The notes under the pieces were generated by a model, which ran no database searches, was not told where the DNA came from, and saw only the letters and a program-made list of their open reading frames with translations. A stretch of 64,000 bases of DNA from Alphaproteobacteria bacterium. Lineage in GTDB: Bacteria > Pseudomonadota > Alphaproteobacteria > Micropepsales > Micropepsaceae. Location: the NCBI GenBank assembly GCA_025361185.1, contig JANYAR010000135.1:1-64000 (forward strand). Reading direction: 5' to 3'. Numbering within the stretch: the stretch's first letter is position 1; every line of letters begins with the position of its first letter. Both the position numbers and the translations under genes were made by a program. Of this stretch, positions 33,350 to 42,823 are shown piece by piece.

Positions 33350-34285
33350 ATGGGAATGAAACGTTTCACCGTCCTGCTGGCGGTCCTGGCGCCGGGGCTA
33401 ATCCTTGCCGCCACCGTTTCGGCGCAACAACAGACGGCGCCCCCGCCGCAGACCGCAGCGGTCGAGAACGTGATCGTTACCGCTGCGAAACTGCGGCCCG
33501 AAAAGGCGCTCGACAATTTCATCATCGCCCATGCCGCGCCCTCGCCGCTGCTGGGCAAGATCGCCCGATGGAAGACGGGCATTTGCCCCATCACTATCGG
33601 CCTGACGCCCAAACTCAATCTGTATGTCACGCAGCGCATCATCCGGGTGGCGATGATGGCCGGGGCCCCGCTGGATTCAAACGAGCCTTGCCGGCCCAAT
33701 GTCTCGGTTCTGGCGACGTCGCGGCCGCAGGAGGTGCTGGACTTGCTGCGCACCAAGCATGGAGCCTTGCTGGGCTATCATTATCTGTCGCAAGCCAAGG
33801 ATATCGCCACCATGCGCTTTCCGATCCAGGCCTGCTATAGCACCGCGACCGAGGACTTCTGGGGCTTCATACAGGCCGACGAGCCGGGCCTGCATTTCGG
33901 CAAGATCGTACCCAAGGTCGAGGGCATGAACAGCATCCTGCATGTGAGCGGCTTTCACGGGAATGATGGCCTGAAAAGCCAGTTCGCCACCGCTATCATT
34001 ATCGTGGACACACGAAAGATCGACGGCCAGGAGATCGGGCCGCTTTCCGACTACATCGCCATGCTCGCGCTGTCCCAGGTGAAATCCTATGAGGCCTGCG
34101 AGAACCTGCCGTCCATCACCAATCTGATGGCGTCCAGCTGCGGGGGCGATGCCAAGCCGAACACGCTCACCGATATCGATGTCGCGTATCTGCGCGGCCT
34201 CTACAAGATGAGCGCGGGCAGCACGTTCATCGGGGAGCGCGGCTCCATCGCCTATGAGATGAAAAAGGATCTAGGCGGCTATTAG
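33350..34285 (+). CDS. Secreted protein of unknown function
   Basis: The 311-residue product from ATG 33350 (GGAGG 8 nt upstream) has a signal peptide (MKRFTVLLAVLAPGLILAATVSAQ), a Pro/Gln linker and a globular domain. KIARWKTGICPITIGL, CRPNVSVLATSRPQEVLDLLR and, near the end, TLTDIDVAYLRGLYKMSAG stand out. Four or more Cys suggest disulfides in the periplasm. The RW..ICP and CRPNVSVL spacing recalls a large family of secreted proteins in caulobacters and sphingomonads without an assigned role. The C-terminal segment recalls zincin-like proteins, but no HExxH is present. Confidence 0.75.
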   Translation: MGMKRFTVLLAVLAPGLILAATVSAQQQTAPPPQTAAVENVIVTAAKLRPEKALDNFIIAHAAPSPLLGKIARWKTGICPITIGLTPKLNLYVTQRIIRVAMMAGAPLDSNEPCRPNVSVLATSRPQEVLDLLRTKHGALLGYHYLSQAKDIATMRFPIQACYSTATEDFWGFIQADEPGLHFGKIVPKVEGMNSILHVSGFHGNDGLKSQFATAIIIVDTRKIDGQEIGPLSDYIAMLALSQVKSYEACENLPSITNLMASSCGGDAKPNTLTDIDVAYLRGLYKMSAGSTFIGERGSIAYEMKKDLGGY

Positions 34286-34288
34286 CGC

Positions 34289-35769
<1,481 letters not shown>

Positions 35770-36081
35770 ATGCAAAATGACGCTCCCCTGAAGACAGCTC
35801 AATCCTGCGGTTCCATGACGGAATTGCGGACGGCGATCGACACACTGGATGCCCGCCTGGTGGCGCTGCTGGCGGTACGCCAGGCCTATATCGAGCGGGC
35901 GGCCGCGCTCAAGACCGGCCGCGACCAGGTGCGCGATCCCGAGCGGATTGAAGAGGTGGTGGCCAAGGTGATCGCGGAAGGGCGAAAGGCGGGCTTGAGC
36001 GCCGAAATCGCGGAGCCTGTGTGGCGCACGCTGATCGAAGCCTCAATCAGGCACGAATTCGAAGCGTTTGATAAGAGATAA
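35770..36081 (+). CDS. Chorismate mutase, AroQ type
   Basis: The 103-residue all-helical protein converts chorismate to prephenate for Phe/Tyr synthesis. Seen are LRTAIDTLDARLVALLAVRQAYIERAAALK (active-site Arg and Lys) and VRDPERIEEVVAKVIAEGRKAGLSAEIAEPVWRTLIEASIRHE, the standard AroQ pattern. Length is that of a monofunctional enzyme, not a fusion to prephenate dehydratase. It stands alone, followed by a 109-bp gap and the convergent Hpt gene. Confidence 0.92.
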   Translation: MQNDAPLKTAQSCGSMTELRTAIDTLDARLVALLAVRQAYIERAAALKTGRDQVRDPERIEEVVAKVIAEGRKAGLSAEIAEPVWRTLIEASIRHEFEAFDKR

Positions 36082-36190
36082 GCCCTGGCGTTATTATTTA
36101 ATCGACCGGTCTGGCTCACCCGGTTTCCCGCAAGGGCTAGGGCGGAGCGTTACAGAGAGCCGCGCTCCGCCTGACTTTGTAAAGCGTCGC

Positions 36191-36535
36191 TCAGGCCGCT
36201 ATATACTCTTCGATAAAGGCCTGCACAGCTTCGCCTTCGACGCGCAGCGCCTCGATCACCTCGACCGCCCGGTCAGGGCAGGTGGCGGGGTCCACCGGCT
36301 CGGCGGCGGCTGCCGCATCGCCCATGGCAAAGGCGCCCACGCCGCGCGCGGCGCCTTTCAGGGTATGGGTGACTTCGCGCCATTTGCGTCCGTCGCGCTG
36401 CTCCAGGACGCCGAGCAACTGCTCCACCATGTCGCCCAGCTGGCCATTGAACAGGCGCAGGATCTCGGTGTTCAGGGTCTTGTCGCCGCCGGTATAGCGG
36501 GCCAGGTGGGTCAGATCGACGGGTGTACCGGACAT
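36191..36535 (-). CDS. Single-domain histidine phosphotransfer (Hpt) protein
   Basis: The 114-residue helical protein contains THTLKGAARGVGAFAMGD with the phospho-accepting His57 and the conserved LKG/A that follows. Such proteins relay phosphate between hybrid kinases and response regulators; the hybrid kinase at 22-24 kb is one possible partner, by inference only. It diverges from the TipN-like gene with about 120 bp between them. Confidence 0.88.
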   Translation of the reverse strand: MSGTPVDLTHLARYTGGDKTLNTEILRLFNGQLGDMVEQLLGVLEQRDGRKWREVTHTLKGAARGVGAFAMGDAAAAAEPVDPATCPDRAVEVIEALRVEGEAVQAFIEEYIAA

Positions 36536-36655
36536 GGCGGGAAATTCCGAAAAGGCCCGGTAATCCTGCCCCCACGGCGGCTAAGGCCGCGTTAATGCGG
36601 TGCAACTAAAATGGCTTGGCAATGCTCGTCAGCCCGGAAAAATAATGCTTAAGTT

Positions 36656-38761
36656 ATGCGGGGACGGGCAAAAACTGACAGGCTGACAGCAATGGCCAGG
36701 ACATTTGGACACAGTGTTTCGCTGGAAAAGCCCCAGACGGCTAATCAGGCGACCAATAGTGCCCCGAACACTTCAAGCGCCCCGGCTGCCCCCATTCCCC
36801 GGCTGCGTCCCAGCCGCTTTGGCGCCGTCGTCCTGGTGGTGGCGGTGGTGTTGGCATTGTTCTGGATCGGTGTCGGCGGCGCCTTCCTTTGGGGCTATCT
36901 GGGGCCCCAGGGCCTGGCCGCCCTCGACCCGGCGCGCAAGGCACTGGCCGCGGCCGGCGTGTTTCTGCCTCCCTTCCTGTTTCTGGCCATGGCCACGGCA
37001 CTCGCCCGCAGCGTTGCCATGAGCGATGCCACCAAGGTGCTGCTGGCCGCCAGCGACCGGCTGTTTGCCGCCGACGATGTGGCCGCCAACAACGCTGCAC
37101 GGCTGGCGCGTGTGGTGCGTCGCGAACTGGACGGTCTCAACACCGGACTGGATGTGGCCTTCCAGCGCATGCGCACTTTGGAAGCGGTGCTGGAAAAACA
37201 GATTTCGACCCTGGACGATGCGGGCGCGCGCGCCCAGGTGCGCAGCGAGACCATCGCCGCCCGTCTTCAAAAGGAAAACACGCGCATCGAAAGCCTGGGC
37301 GATCATCTTACCGAGGCGGCGGGCCGCGCTGGCGAAAGCGTGGCGGGCCGCGCAGCCCAACTCAAGGCGACCATGGAATCGGCGGAAGGCACGCTGAAGA
37401 TGGCGACCCAGTCGCTGGACGTGCAGGCGGCGGGATTTCGCGCCGCGATCACGGCGGCGTCGGAAGCGCCGCTTCAGGCCGCCAAGTCGCTGGAAGCGCA
37501 AGCCGCCAAGATCTCGGAAGTTTCCGATGCCGCCATGGGCCGCGCCGAATTCGTGCTGGCGCGTCACGAAAAGCATCGTGGCCAGATGAACGAGTTGCTG
37601 GCGAAGCTGACAGAAGAAAGCGATAAATTCGAAAGCGTGCTGTCGCAACAGCGCAGCGGCATGCAGCACGCGATCGAAACCCTGGGCGGGGAGACCGGCA
37701 AGTTTGAAGTCGTCGCCACCGATGCGGAACAGCGCCTCGAACAGATCATGACCAGTGCGGTCGGTCACGCCCAGCAATTGACCGACGCCTTTGCGCACGA
37801 AGCCGACCGATTGAAGGAAGCGGGCGAAAGCGCCGGCACCATGCTGGCAAGCCTGTCGGCGGCCCTGACCGATGCCAGCGTCGGCGCCCAGACCCTGATC
37901 GGGGAAAGCGCCGCCCAGGCCAAGCACGACGCCCGCCTGCTGGTGGGCGAGGCGATGGCGGAATGCGAGCGGCTGCTGCGCGCCAGCGGTGAGATGAGCG
38001 CTGAAGCCAGCAAGATCCGCAACCTGCTGGCCGACACCACCCGCGACATGGAAAAGCATTTGATCCGCCTGCCGGGCCTGGCCGAGGAAGAAGCCCGCCG
38101 GGTGCGCCAGATGATGGTGACGGAGACCGAGATCATTCTGGATCTGTCGGCCCGCACGATGTCCACCCTGCATGCGCGTTCCACCGGCAAGCTCACCGCG
38201 CCGGACATGGGCGGGCCGATGAAGCCGCCGGCTGAAGCCGAAGCCGAGGGCCTCAAGGGATTGGCGCGCAAGCTGACGGCGCGCAAGCCCTCCGAGCGCG
38301 GCCGTGGCGAAGCCAAGAACTGGGAGATGAAAACCCTGCTGGCGGCGGCGGAACAGGACAGCGGCATCCGCGTCACCAAATCCGACAGGATGGGATTGGA
38401 TACTGCCGCCACCTTGGGCGCGCTGGAGCTGGCCCTGTCCGACATGGCGATCGATTTGTCGGCGCTGGACAGTGCGCAGCCTGTCGACGAGGACTGGAAG
38501 CGTTATCTGGCGGGCGACCGCGCGGTGTTCGCGCGCCGGCTGGCGGCGGCGATCGACGAACAGGCGGTGGACCGCGTTACCACACTCTATCGCGACGACA
38601 AAAGGTTCCATGACGCCGCCGACACCTATCTGGCGGAGTTCGAGAAACTGCTGACGCGGGCGCGCGAAGGCGATGGTGGCGGGCTTTTGACCTCGACCCT
38701 GCTGTCGGCGGACACCGGCAAGGTGTATCTGGCCATTGCCTATGCGCTAGGACGTTTGTGA
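36656..38761 (+). CDS. TipN-like polar-localisation protein, two TM and long coiled coil
   Basis: The 701-residue product has a short cytosolic N-terminus, two membrane segments (about 58-82 and 100-118) and a very long Ala/Glu-rich coiled coil (about 125-520, for example LDGLNTGLDVAFQRMRTLEAVLEKQISTLDDA). A conserved globular C-terminus follows (ALSDMAIDLSALD..DWKRYLAGDRAVFARRLA..REGDGGGLLTSTLLSADTGKVYLAIAYALGRL). This plan is that of the Caulobacter birth-scar/polarity marker TipN; identity is inferred from architecture and the C-terminus. ATG 36692 (MARTFGHSV) is an alternative start. The last 15 bases overlap convergent rsmB. Confidence 0.72.
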   Translation: MRGRAKTDRLTAMARTFGHSVSLEKPQTANQATNSAPNTSSAPAAPIPRLRPSRFGAVVLVVAVVLALFWIGVGGAFLWGYLGPQGLAALDPARKALAAAGVFLPPFLFLAMATALARSVAMSDATKVLLAASDRLFAADDVAANNAARLARVVRRELDGLNTGLDVAFQRMRTLEAVLEKQISTLDDAGARAQVRSETIAARLQKENTRIESLGDHLTEAAGRAGESVAGRAAQLKATMESAEGTLKMATQSLDVQAAGFRAAITAASEAPLQAAKSLEAQAAKISEVSDAAMGRAEFVLARHEKHRGQMNELLAKLTEESDKFESVLSQQRSGMQHAIETLGGETGKFEVVATDAEQRLEQIMTSAVGHAQQLTDAFAHEADRLKEAGESAGTMLASLSAALTDASVGAQTLIGESAAQAKHDARLLVGEAMAECERLLRASGEMSAEASKIRNLLADTTRDMEKHLIRLPGLAEEEARRVRQMMVTETEIILDLSARTMSTLHARSTGKLTAPDMGGPMKPPAEAEAEGLKGLARKLTARKPSERGRGEAKNWEMKTLLAAAEQDSGIRVTKSDRMGLDTAATLGALELALSDMAIDLSALDSAQPVDEDWKRYLAGDRAVFARRLAAAIDEQAVDRVTTLYRDDKRFHDAADTYLAEFEKLLTRAREGDGGGLLTSTLLSADTGKVYLAIAYALGRL

Positions 38762-40045
38762 TCGTCTGAGTCGCGCCGCATAAAATCCGTCCATGCCGCC
38801 CTTGTCGCTGAAGTGACAGGGCAGGGTGCGCAGATCGCCATCTTGTGTGATCCATTCGGTGTGGCCGAAAACGTCCTCAGTCGTGACGGGCATGCGCGTG
38901 AAATCGGGATGCGCCGACAGGAACGCCGCGATCTGCTCCTCGCCTTCCTCGCGTTCCAAGGAGCAGACGGCGAAAACCAGAACACCGCCGGGCTCGACCA
39001 TGGCCGCACCGGCTTCCAGAATTTCATAGGCCGCAGCGGCGGAAACCGTGACATCGGCGGCGCCCTTGATCCAGGGCAGGTCGGGATGGCGGCGGATGGT
39101 GCCCGTGGCGGTGCAGGGCGCATCCACCAGCACAAAGGGTGCGCGGGTTTGATAATCGCGCGCATCGCTCTGCACGATTTCGGCGGCGAGTTGGGTGCGG
39201 TCCAGATTTTCGCGGATACGCGCCGCCCGCGCCGCGTCGATTTCCACTGCGATGACGTTCGCGCCGCGCGCCGCCAGCTGCATGGTCTTGCCGCCCGGCG
39301 CGGCGCAAAGGTCGATCACCGTCTTGCCCGCGACATCGCCCAGCAGCAGGGCGGGCAGACTGGCGGCGGCGTCCTGCACCCACCAATCACCTTGGGCAAA
39401 ACCAGAAAGCTCTTCGATGCGGCCAGGATCGCTCAGCCGCCGCACAGTACCGAACAAGGCCTCGCTGGGCGGAAACGCCGCGTCCGGGGATTTCAGGATA
39501 ATGTCGACCGGGGCTGCATGCTGATGGGCGCGCGCGATCAGTCGCGCCGTGCCCGCGTCATACTGCGCCGTCCAGCGCGTCCACAGCCAATCGGGCGTGG
39601 ACAGGCGCTCGCGGTCCAACCCCGACAGAACCGCTTCGCCTTCCTTGGCAACCTTGCGCAATACCGCGTTGATCAGCGGCTTGAAGTGCATCGCCTTGGT
39701 ATCTTTCGCCGCCAGTGCGTTGGCGGCATCCACCGCGGCATGGGGCGCGACCTTCAGGATCAGCAGCTCGCAGGCCCCCAGCAGCAATATCTCGCTGGCC
39801 GCGCCCGCCTTGTGCGGCGCCAGGGGCTTGGCGACGAATTTGCGCAGCACCGCGTCCAGCGCGCCCATATGGCGCAAGGCCTCGCTGACCAGGGCGCGGG
39901 CGAAACCGGCGTCGCGTGTTTCAAGCCCCGCAAGCTGGTCCAGCCCTGCATCCAGCGGCCGGCGCTTTTGCAGAACGCCGGAAAGAATGGCGAGCGCCGC
40001 GCGCCGCGCCGCCAGTCCCTTAGCGACAAGTCCCGTGTCAGTCAT
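38747..40045 (-). CDS. rsmB: 16S rRNA (cytosine967-C5)-methyltransferase RsmB
   Basis: The 432-residue protein has an N-terminal NusB-like RNA-binding domain (about 10-140) and a C-terminal SAM-dependent m5C methyltransferase. The latter has VIDLCAAPGGKTMQLA for SAM binding, DAPCTATGTIRRHP, and the nucleophile Cys in FAVCSLEREEGE. It methylates C967 of 16S rRNA in the family's studied members. It converges with the TipN-like gene. Confidence 0.94.
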   Translation of the reverse strand: MTDTGLVAKGLAARRAALAILSGVLQKRRPLDAGLDQLAGLETRDAGFARALVSEALRHMGALDAVLRKFVAKPLAPHKAGAASEILLLGACELLILKVAPHAAVDAANALAAKDTKAMHFKPLINAVLRKVAKEGEAVLSGLDRERLSTPDWLWTRWTAQYDAGTARLIARAHQHAAPVDIILKSPDAAFPPSEALFGTVRRLSDPGRIEELSGFAQGDWWVQDAAASLPALLLGDVAGKTVIDLCAAPGGKTMQLAARGANVIAVEIDAARAARIRENLDRTQLAAEIVQSDARDYQTRAPFVLVDAPCTATGTIRRHPDLPWIKGAADVTVSAAAAYEILEAGAAMVEPGGVLVFAVCSLEREEGEEQIAAFLSAHPDFTRMPVTTEDVFGHTEWITQDGDLRTLPCHFSDKGGMDGFYAARLRRSQTS

Positions 40046-40147
40046 CGCGTCTGTTTAGAGCAAGGCCGCCGCCAGCCAAAGGCCCCTTGCGGGCGGGCGC
40101 CTGGGGGCATTATCTGCGGCTTCCACATGCCAGCGCGGGGGCAGGCC

Positions 40148-40900
40148 ATGACGGCGTTTGATCTGACGGGAAAGGTCGCTCTGGTGACGGGCGGCAATGG
40201 CGGCATCGGGCTGGGCATGGCCAAGGGGCTCGTCGATGCCGGGGCACTGGTGATGGTCGCGGGCCGCGATGCTGAAAAGAATCGGCGCGCGGTCGAAGGC
40301 CTGGGTGCCGGCGCCGATGCGATTGTGGTGGACATGGCGCAGGACAATGGCGGAAGGGACGCGGTGGCCGCGGCGGTCAAGAAATTCGGCCGCCTGGACA
40401 TCGTGGTGAACAATGCCGGCATCAACATTCGCAAGTCACCACAGGACTATTCTCTTGAGGAATGGCACAGCGTGCTGAATATCAACTTGACCAGCATGTT
40501 CGTCTGCTGCCAGGCTGCCTATCCGCACTTGCGCGCGCGCGGCGGCAAGATCATCAACATCGGCTCCATGATGTCCATTTTCGGCGCGTCCTTTGCCGCG
40601 CCCTATGGCGCCAGCAAGGGCGCGGTGGTGCAGCTGACCAAGTCGCTGGCCGCCGCCTGGGCCGCCGACAATATCCAGGTCAATGCCGTGCTGCCCGGCT
40701 GGATTGACACCGAGCTGACCAAGGGCGCGCGCGAACAGGTCCAGGGACTGCATGAAAAGGTGCTGGCGCGCACCCCAGCCGGGCGCTGGGGTCTGCCCGA
40801 TGACATGGCCGGGATCGCCGTGTTCCTGGCCAGCCACGCGTCGGACTTCATCACCGGCACGGCTATCCCGGTCGATGGCGGTTACGCGGCACAGGGGTGA
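40148..40900 (+). CDS. Short-chain dehydrogenase/reductase
   Basis: The 250-residue classical SDR from ATG 40148 starts MTAFDLTGKVALVTGGNGGIGLG (cofactor-binding TGxxxGIG). It has NNAGI, catalytic Ser in INIGSMMS, YGASKGA (Tyr and Lys), NAVLPGWIDTEL and the C-terminal FITGTAIPVDGGYAAQG. It is closest in general form to sugar-acid/gluconate 5- or 2-deoxygluconate 3-dehydrogenases, but the substrate is not determinable. The track ORF of 695 codons is an antisense extension through rsmB. The last Gly codon and stop are part of repeat R1. Confidence 0.88.
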   Translation: MTAFDLTGKVALVTGGNGGIGLGMAKGLVDAGALVMVAGRDAEKNRRAVEGLGAGADAIVVDMAQDNGGRDAVAAAVKKFGRLDIVVNNAGINIRKSPQDYSLEEWHSVLNINLTSMFVCCQAAYPHLRARGGKIINIGSMMSIFGASFAAPYGASKGAVVQLTKSLAAAWAADNIQVNAVLPGWIDTELTKGAREQVQGLHEKVLARTPAGRWGLPDDMAGIAVFLASHASDFITGTAIPVDGGYAAQG

Positions 40901-41046
40901 GGAGCGGTTCGCCGTAGGCGAACGAAATGGTCCAGTGGACCATTTCGAGCGACGAACGCCGCGAGCTTAGGCGAGCGGCCGGAGAGCTGTCGAAACCCCG
41001 CTCCGAACCCAGCGCCGGGACGCCGCGAGCTAAGGCGAACGGCCGG
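40895..41046 (+). repeat. Dispersed repeat R1, copy 3 with a partial second unit
   Basis: The full unit (40895-40982) starts GGGTGAGGAGCGGTTCGCC, giving the SDR stop. It has GTTCGCC-gta-GGCGAAC and AATGGTCCA-g-TGGACCATT hairpins and ends GCGGCCGG. A partial unit at 41019-41046 repeats GACGCCGCGAGC-TAAGGCGAACGGCCGG and abuts the htpX stop. It fills the gap between convergent genes. Confidence 0.85.
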
Positions 41047-41049
41047 CTC

Positions 41050-41922
41050 TCAGCCCCAGGGACCACGATTTACAGGCGTGGTGTCAGAACCCGCCATCGC
41101 CTTGAGCCGGGCGATGCGTTCTTCGGTGGAAGGATGAGTGGCGAACAGGCCCGAGATGCCGCCATGCAGCGGATTGATGATGAACATATGTGCCGTGGCA
41201 GGGTTGGCGTCGGCGGGATAATTCTCGATGCGCTGCGCGGCGTGTTCGATCTGGCCCAGCGCGCTCGCCAGCCACAGCGGCCGCCCGGTGATTTCCGCGC
41301 CCGCGCGGTCGGCTTCGAATTCGCGCGAGCGCGAGATCGCCGCCTGCACCAGCACGGCCGCGATGGGCGCAAGCATGGTCACCAGCAGCACGCCCACGAA
41401 CCCCAAGGGACGATCGCGGTCGCGGCTGCCGCCCATGAAGAAGGCCATATTGGCCAGCATGGAAATCGCGCCCGCGATCACCGCGGTGATGGTCATGGTC
41501 AGGGTGTCGCGATGTTTCACATGCCCCAGCTCATGCGCCAGAACGCCCGCCAGTTCTTCCTGGTTCACTTGCGCGAGCAGGCCGGAAGTGACGCAGACCG
41601 CGGCATGCTCGGGATTGCGTCCGGTGGCAAAGGCGTTGGGCTGCGGATTCTCGGTGATGAAAACCTTGGGCATGGGAAGCTGCGCCTGGGCCGCCAGCTT
41701 GGTCACCAGCTGATAGAGATCGGGTGCGCTCTGCGCGTCGACTTGGCGCGCGCCATACATGGACAACAGCACCTTGTCGGAATTCCAATAGGCAAACAGG
41801 TTGGTGGCCAGCGCAAAGGCAAAGGCGATCAAAACGCCAGTGCCGCCACCCAGGACCGCACCAACGGCCAGGAACAGGCCGGTCATTGCCGCCATCAGGA
41901 TCCCGGTTCGCAGCGTATTCAT
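41050..41922 (-). CDS. htpX: Membrane zinc metalloprotease HtpX
   Basis: HtpX degrades misfolded inner-membrane proteins. The 290-residue protein from ATG 41922 (GGAGAG upstream) starts [21 protein letters not shown]. It has two N-terminal membrane segments, the zinc motif HELGH (in [15 protein letters not shown]), two further hydrophobic segments, and the third ligand region [13 protein letters not shown]. The 15-residue track extension is not needed. It diverges from the SDHAF4-like gene with 37 bp between starts. Confidence 0.95.
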   Translation of the reverse strand: MNTLRTGILMAAMTGLFLAVGAVLGGGTGVLIAFAFALATNLFAYWNSDKVLLSMYGARQVDAQSAPDLYQLVTKLAAQAQLPMPKVFITENPQPNAFATGRNPEHAAVCVTSGLLAQVNQEELAGVLAHELGHVKHRDTLTMTITAVIAGAISMLANMAFFMGGSRDRDRPLGFVGVLLVTMLAPIAAVLVQAAISRSREFEADRAGAEITGRPLWLASALGQIEHAAQRIENYPADANPATAHMFIINPLHGGISGLFATHPSTEERIARLKAMAGSDTTPVNRGPWG

Positions 41923-41959
41923 CGTTTCTCTCCTCGGTCCCTGAATGTAAGATCGCTCA

Positions 41960-42160
41960 ATGGCCAATCAAGCAACGCCGTCTCCGGAAGAAGTCGCCGC
42001 CCGCATCGCCCAGGCGGCCGAACGCGCCAAGGCCGAAGCCGAAGAGCGCCGTGCAAAGGAAGCTAAGAAGCAATTGCCGCCGGAATTGGGCGGACCCAAG
42101 GGCCCGGAACCCACGCGCTATGGCGACTGGGAGCGCAAGGGTATTGTCTCAGATTTTTAA
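41960..42160 (+). CDS. SDHAF4-like protein (DUF1674)
   Basis: The 66-residue protein has an Ala/Glu-rich helical N-terminus and the family's diagnostic C-terminus [23 protein letters not shown]. In mitochondria SDHAF4/Sdh8 binds flavinylated SdhA and aids succinate dehydrogenase assembly; the alphaproteobacterial homologues are presumed to do the same. No sdh genes are in the window. The stop TAA is followed at once by repeat R2. Confidence 0.88.
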   Translation: MANQATPSPEEVAARIAQAAERAKAEAEERRAKEAKKQLPPELGGPKGPEPTRYGDWERKGIVSDF

Positions 42161-42211
42161 GGAGCGACCAGCAACGCGAGCAAGGCGAGCGCCTGCCGGC
42201 GCAACCATTTA
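42158..42211. repeat. Dispersed repeat R2, copy 2
   Basis: It reads TAAGGAGCGACCAGCAACGC and ends GGCGCAACCATTTAAA. It joins the stop codons of two convergent genes (DUF1674 and DUF2239); each TAA lies at an end of the repeat. It aligns with the copies at 13861, 56610 and 58738. Confidence 0.7.
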
Positions 42212-42700
42212 AAAAGCCTCCGCCGTCATTTCCTCGAGAGTTCGGCGCACATCCACCGGCCAGGCCTCGACATGGGCGGCGAACTCCTCGCGCTGGCCCG
42301 CATACAGCGCCCGGATGGCTTCTTCATAGCCAGGTGCATTGCCGACCAGGACGGTGGCGAAGCGATAAGCGGCATCGCGCAGGGCACGCTGGCGGGCTTT
42401 GGGACTACGGCTCGCTTCCTCCACCAGCTTGCGCAGCGCGACCGAGGCGCCGCCCGGCTGTGTGGCCAGCCAGTCCCAGTGCCGGGGCAGCAAGGTGACT
42501 TCTCTTGGCGTCACCCCCAGCTTGGGCCGGCCAGGGCGCGGGCCGTCATCGCGGGGCGGGAAGCGGGGGTCAATGTCGACCACTCGGCCAGTTTCCTGCT
42601 CAAAAATCAGGGAATCCGGGGTCTGGCTGGAGACGGCATAGACCTGGGGCAGGGACCCGGAGGCTATTTGGTCAAAGCTGGAGAAGGCGAAATGGCTCAT
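42209..42700 (-). CDS. DUF2239 family protein
   Basis: The 163-residue protein begins MSHFAFSSFDQIASGSLPQVYAV. It contains the DUF2239 core FEQETGRVVDIDPRFPP and RPKLGVTPREVTLLPRHWDWLATQPGGASVALRKLVEEASR. The family is widespread in proteobacteria and has no assigned biochemical function; the conserved RPKLGV..EVTLLPRHW block looks like a helix-turn-helix or nucleic-acid-binding motif. It diverges from the nfu gene, and the gap holds a long inverted repeat that may be its operator. Confidence 0.88.
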   Translation of the reverse strand: MSHFAFSSFDQIASGSLPQVYAVSSQTPDSLIFEQETGRVVDIDPRFPPRDDGPRPGRPKLGVTPREVTLLPRHWDWLATQPGGASVALRKLVEEASRSPKARQRALRDAAYRFATVLVGNAPGYEEAIRALYAGQREEFAAHVEAWPVDVRRTLEEMTAEAF

Positions 42701-42708
42701 ATTCTCTA

Positions 42709-42750
42709 TTTACCCGGATGAAAATGATCAGTCAATATCATCCGGGTAAA
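42709..42750. promoter_or_regulatory. 12-bp inverted repeat, likely operator
   Basis: TTTACCCGGATG (42709-42720) and CATCCGGGTAAA (42739-42750) are perfect inverse copies separated by 18 bp. They lie 9 bp upstream of the DUF2239 ATG in the divergent gap to the nfu gene. Such a spacing fits two turns of DNA and a dimeric or tetrameric regulator; which one is unknown. Confidence 0.7.
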
Positions 42751-42823
42751 AGTAAATCTCTGCTTTCCCTTGATGCGGCAACGCCCAAGGTTCATCTAAG
42801 AGAGCCAATTGAAAAGCAGCGCC

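Noticed and set aside
38813-40900. 695-codon ORF on the plus strand
   Set aside because: Antisense to rsmB over most of its length; the real gene is the 250-residue SDR from 40148.
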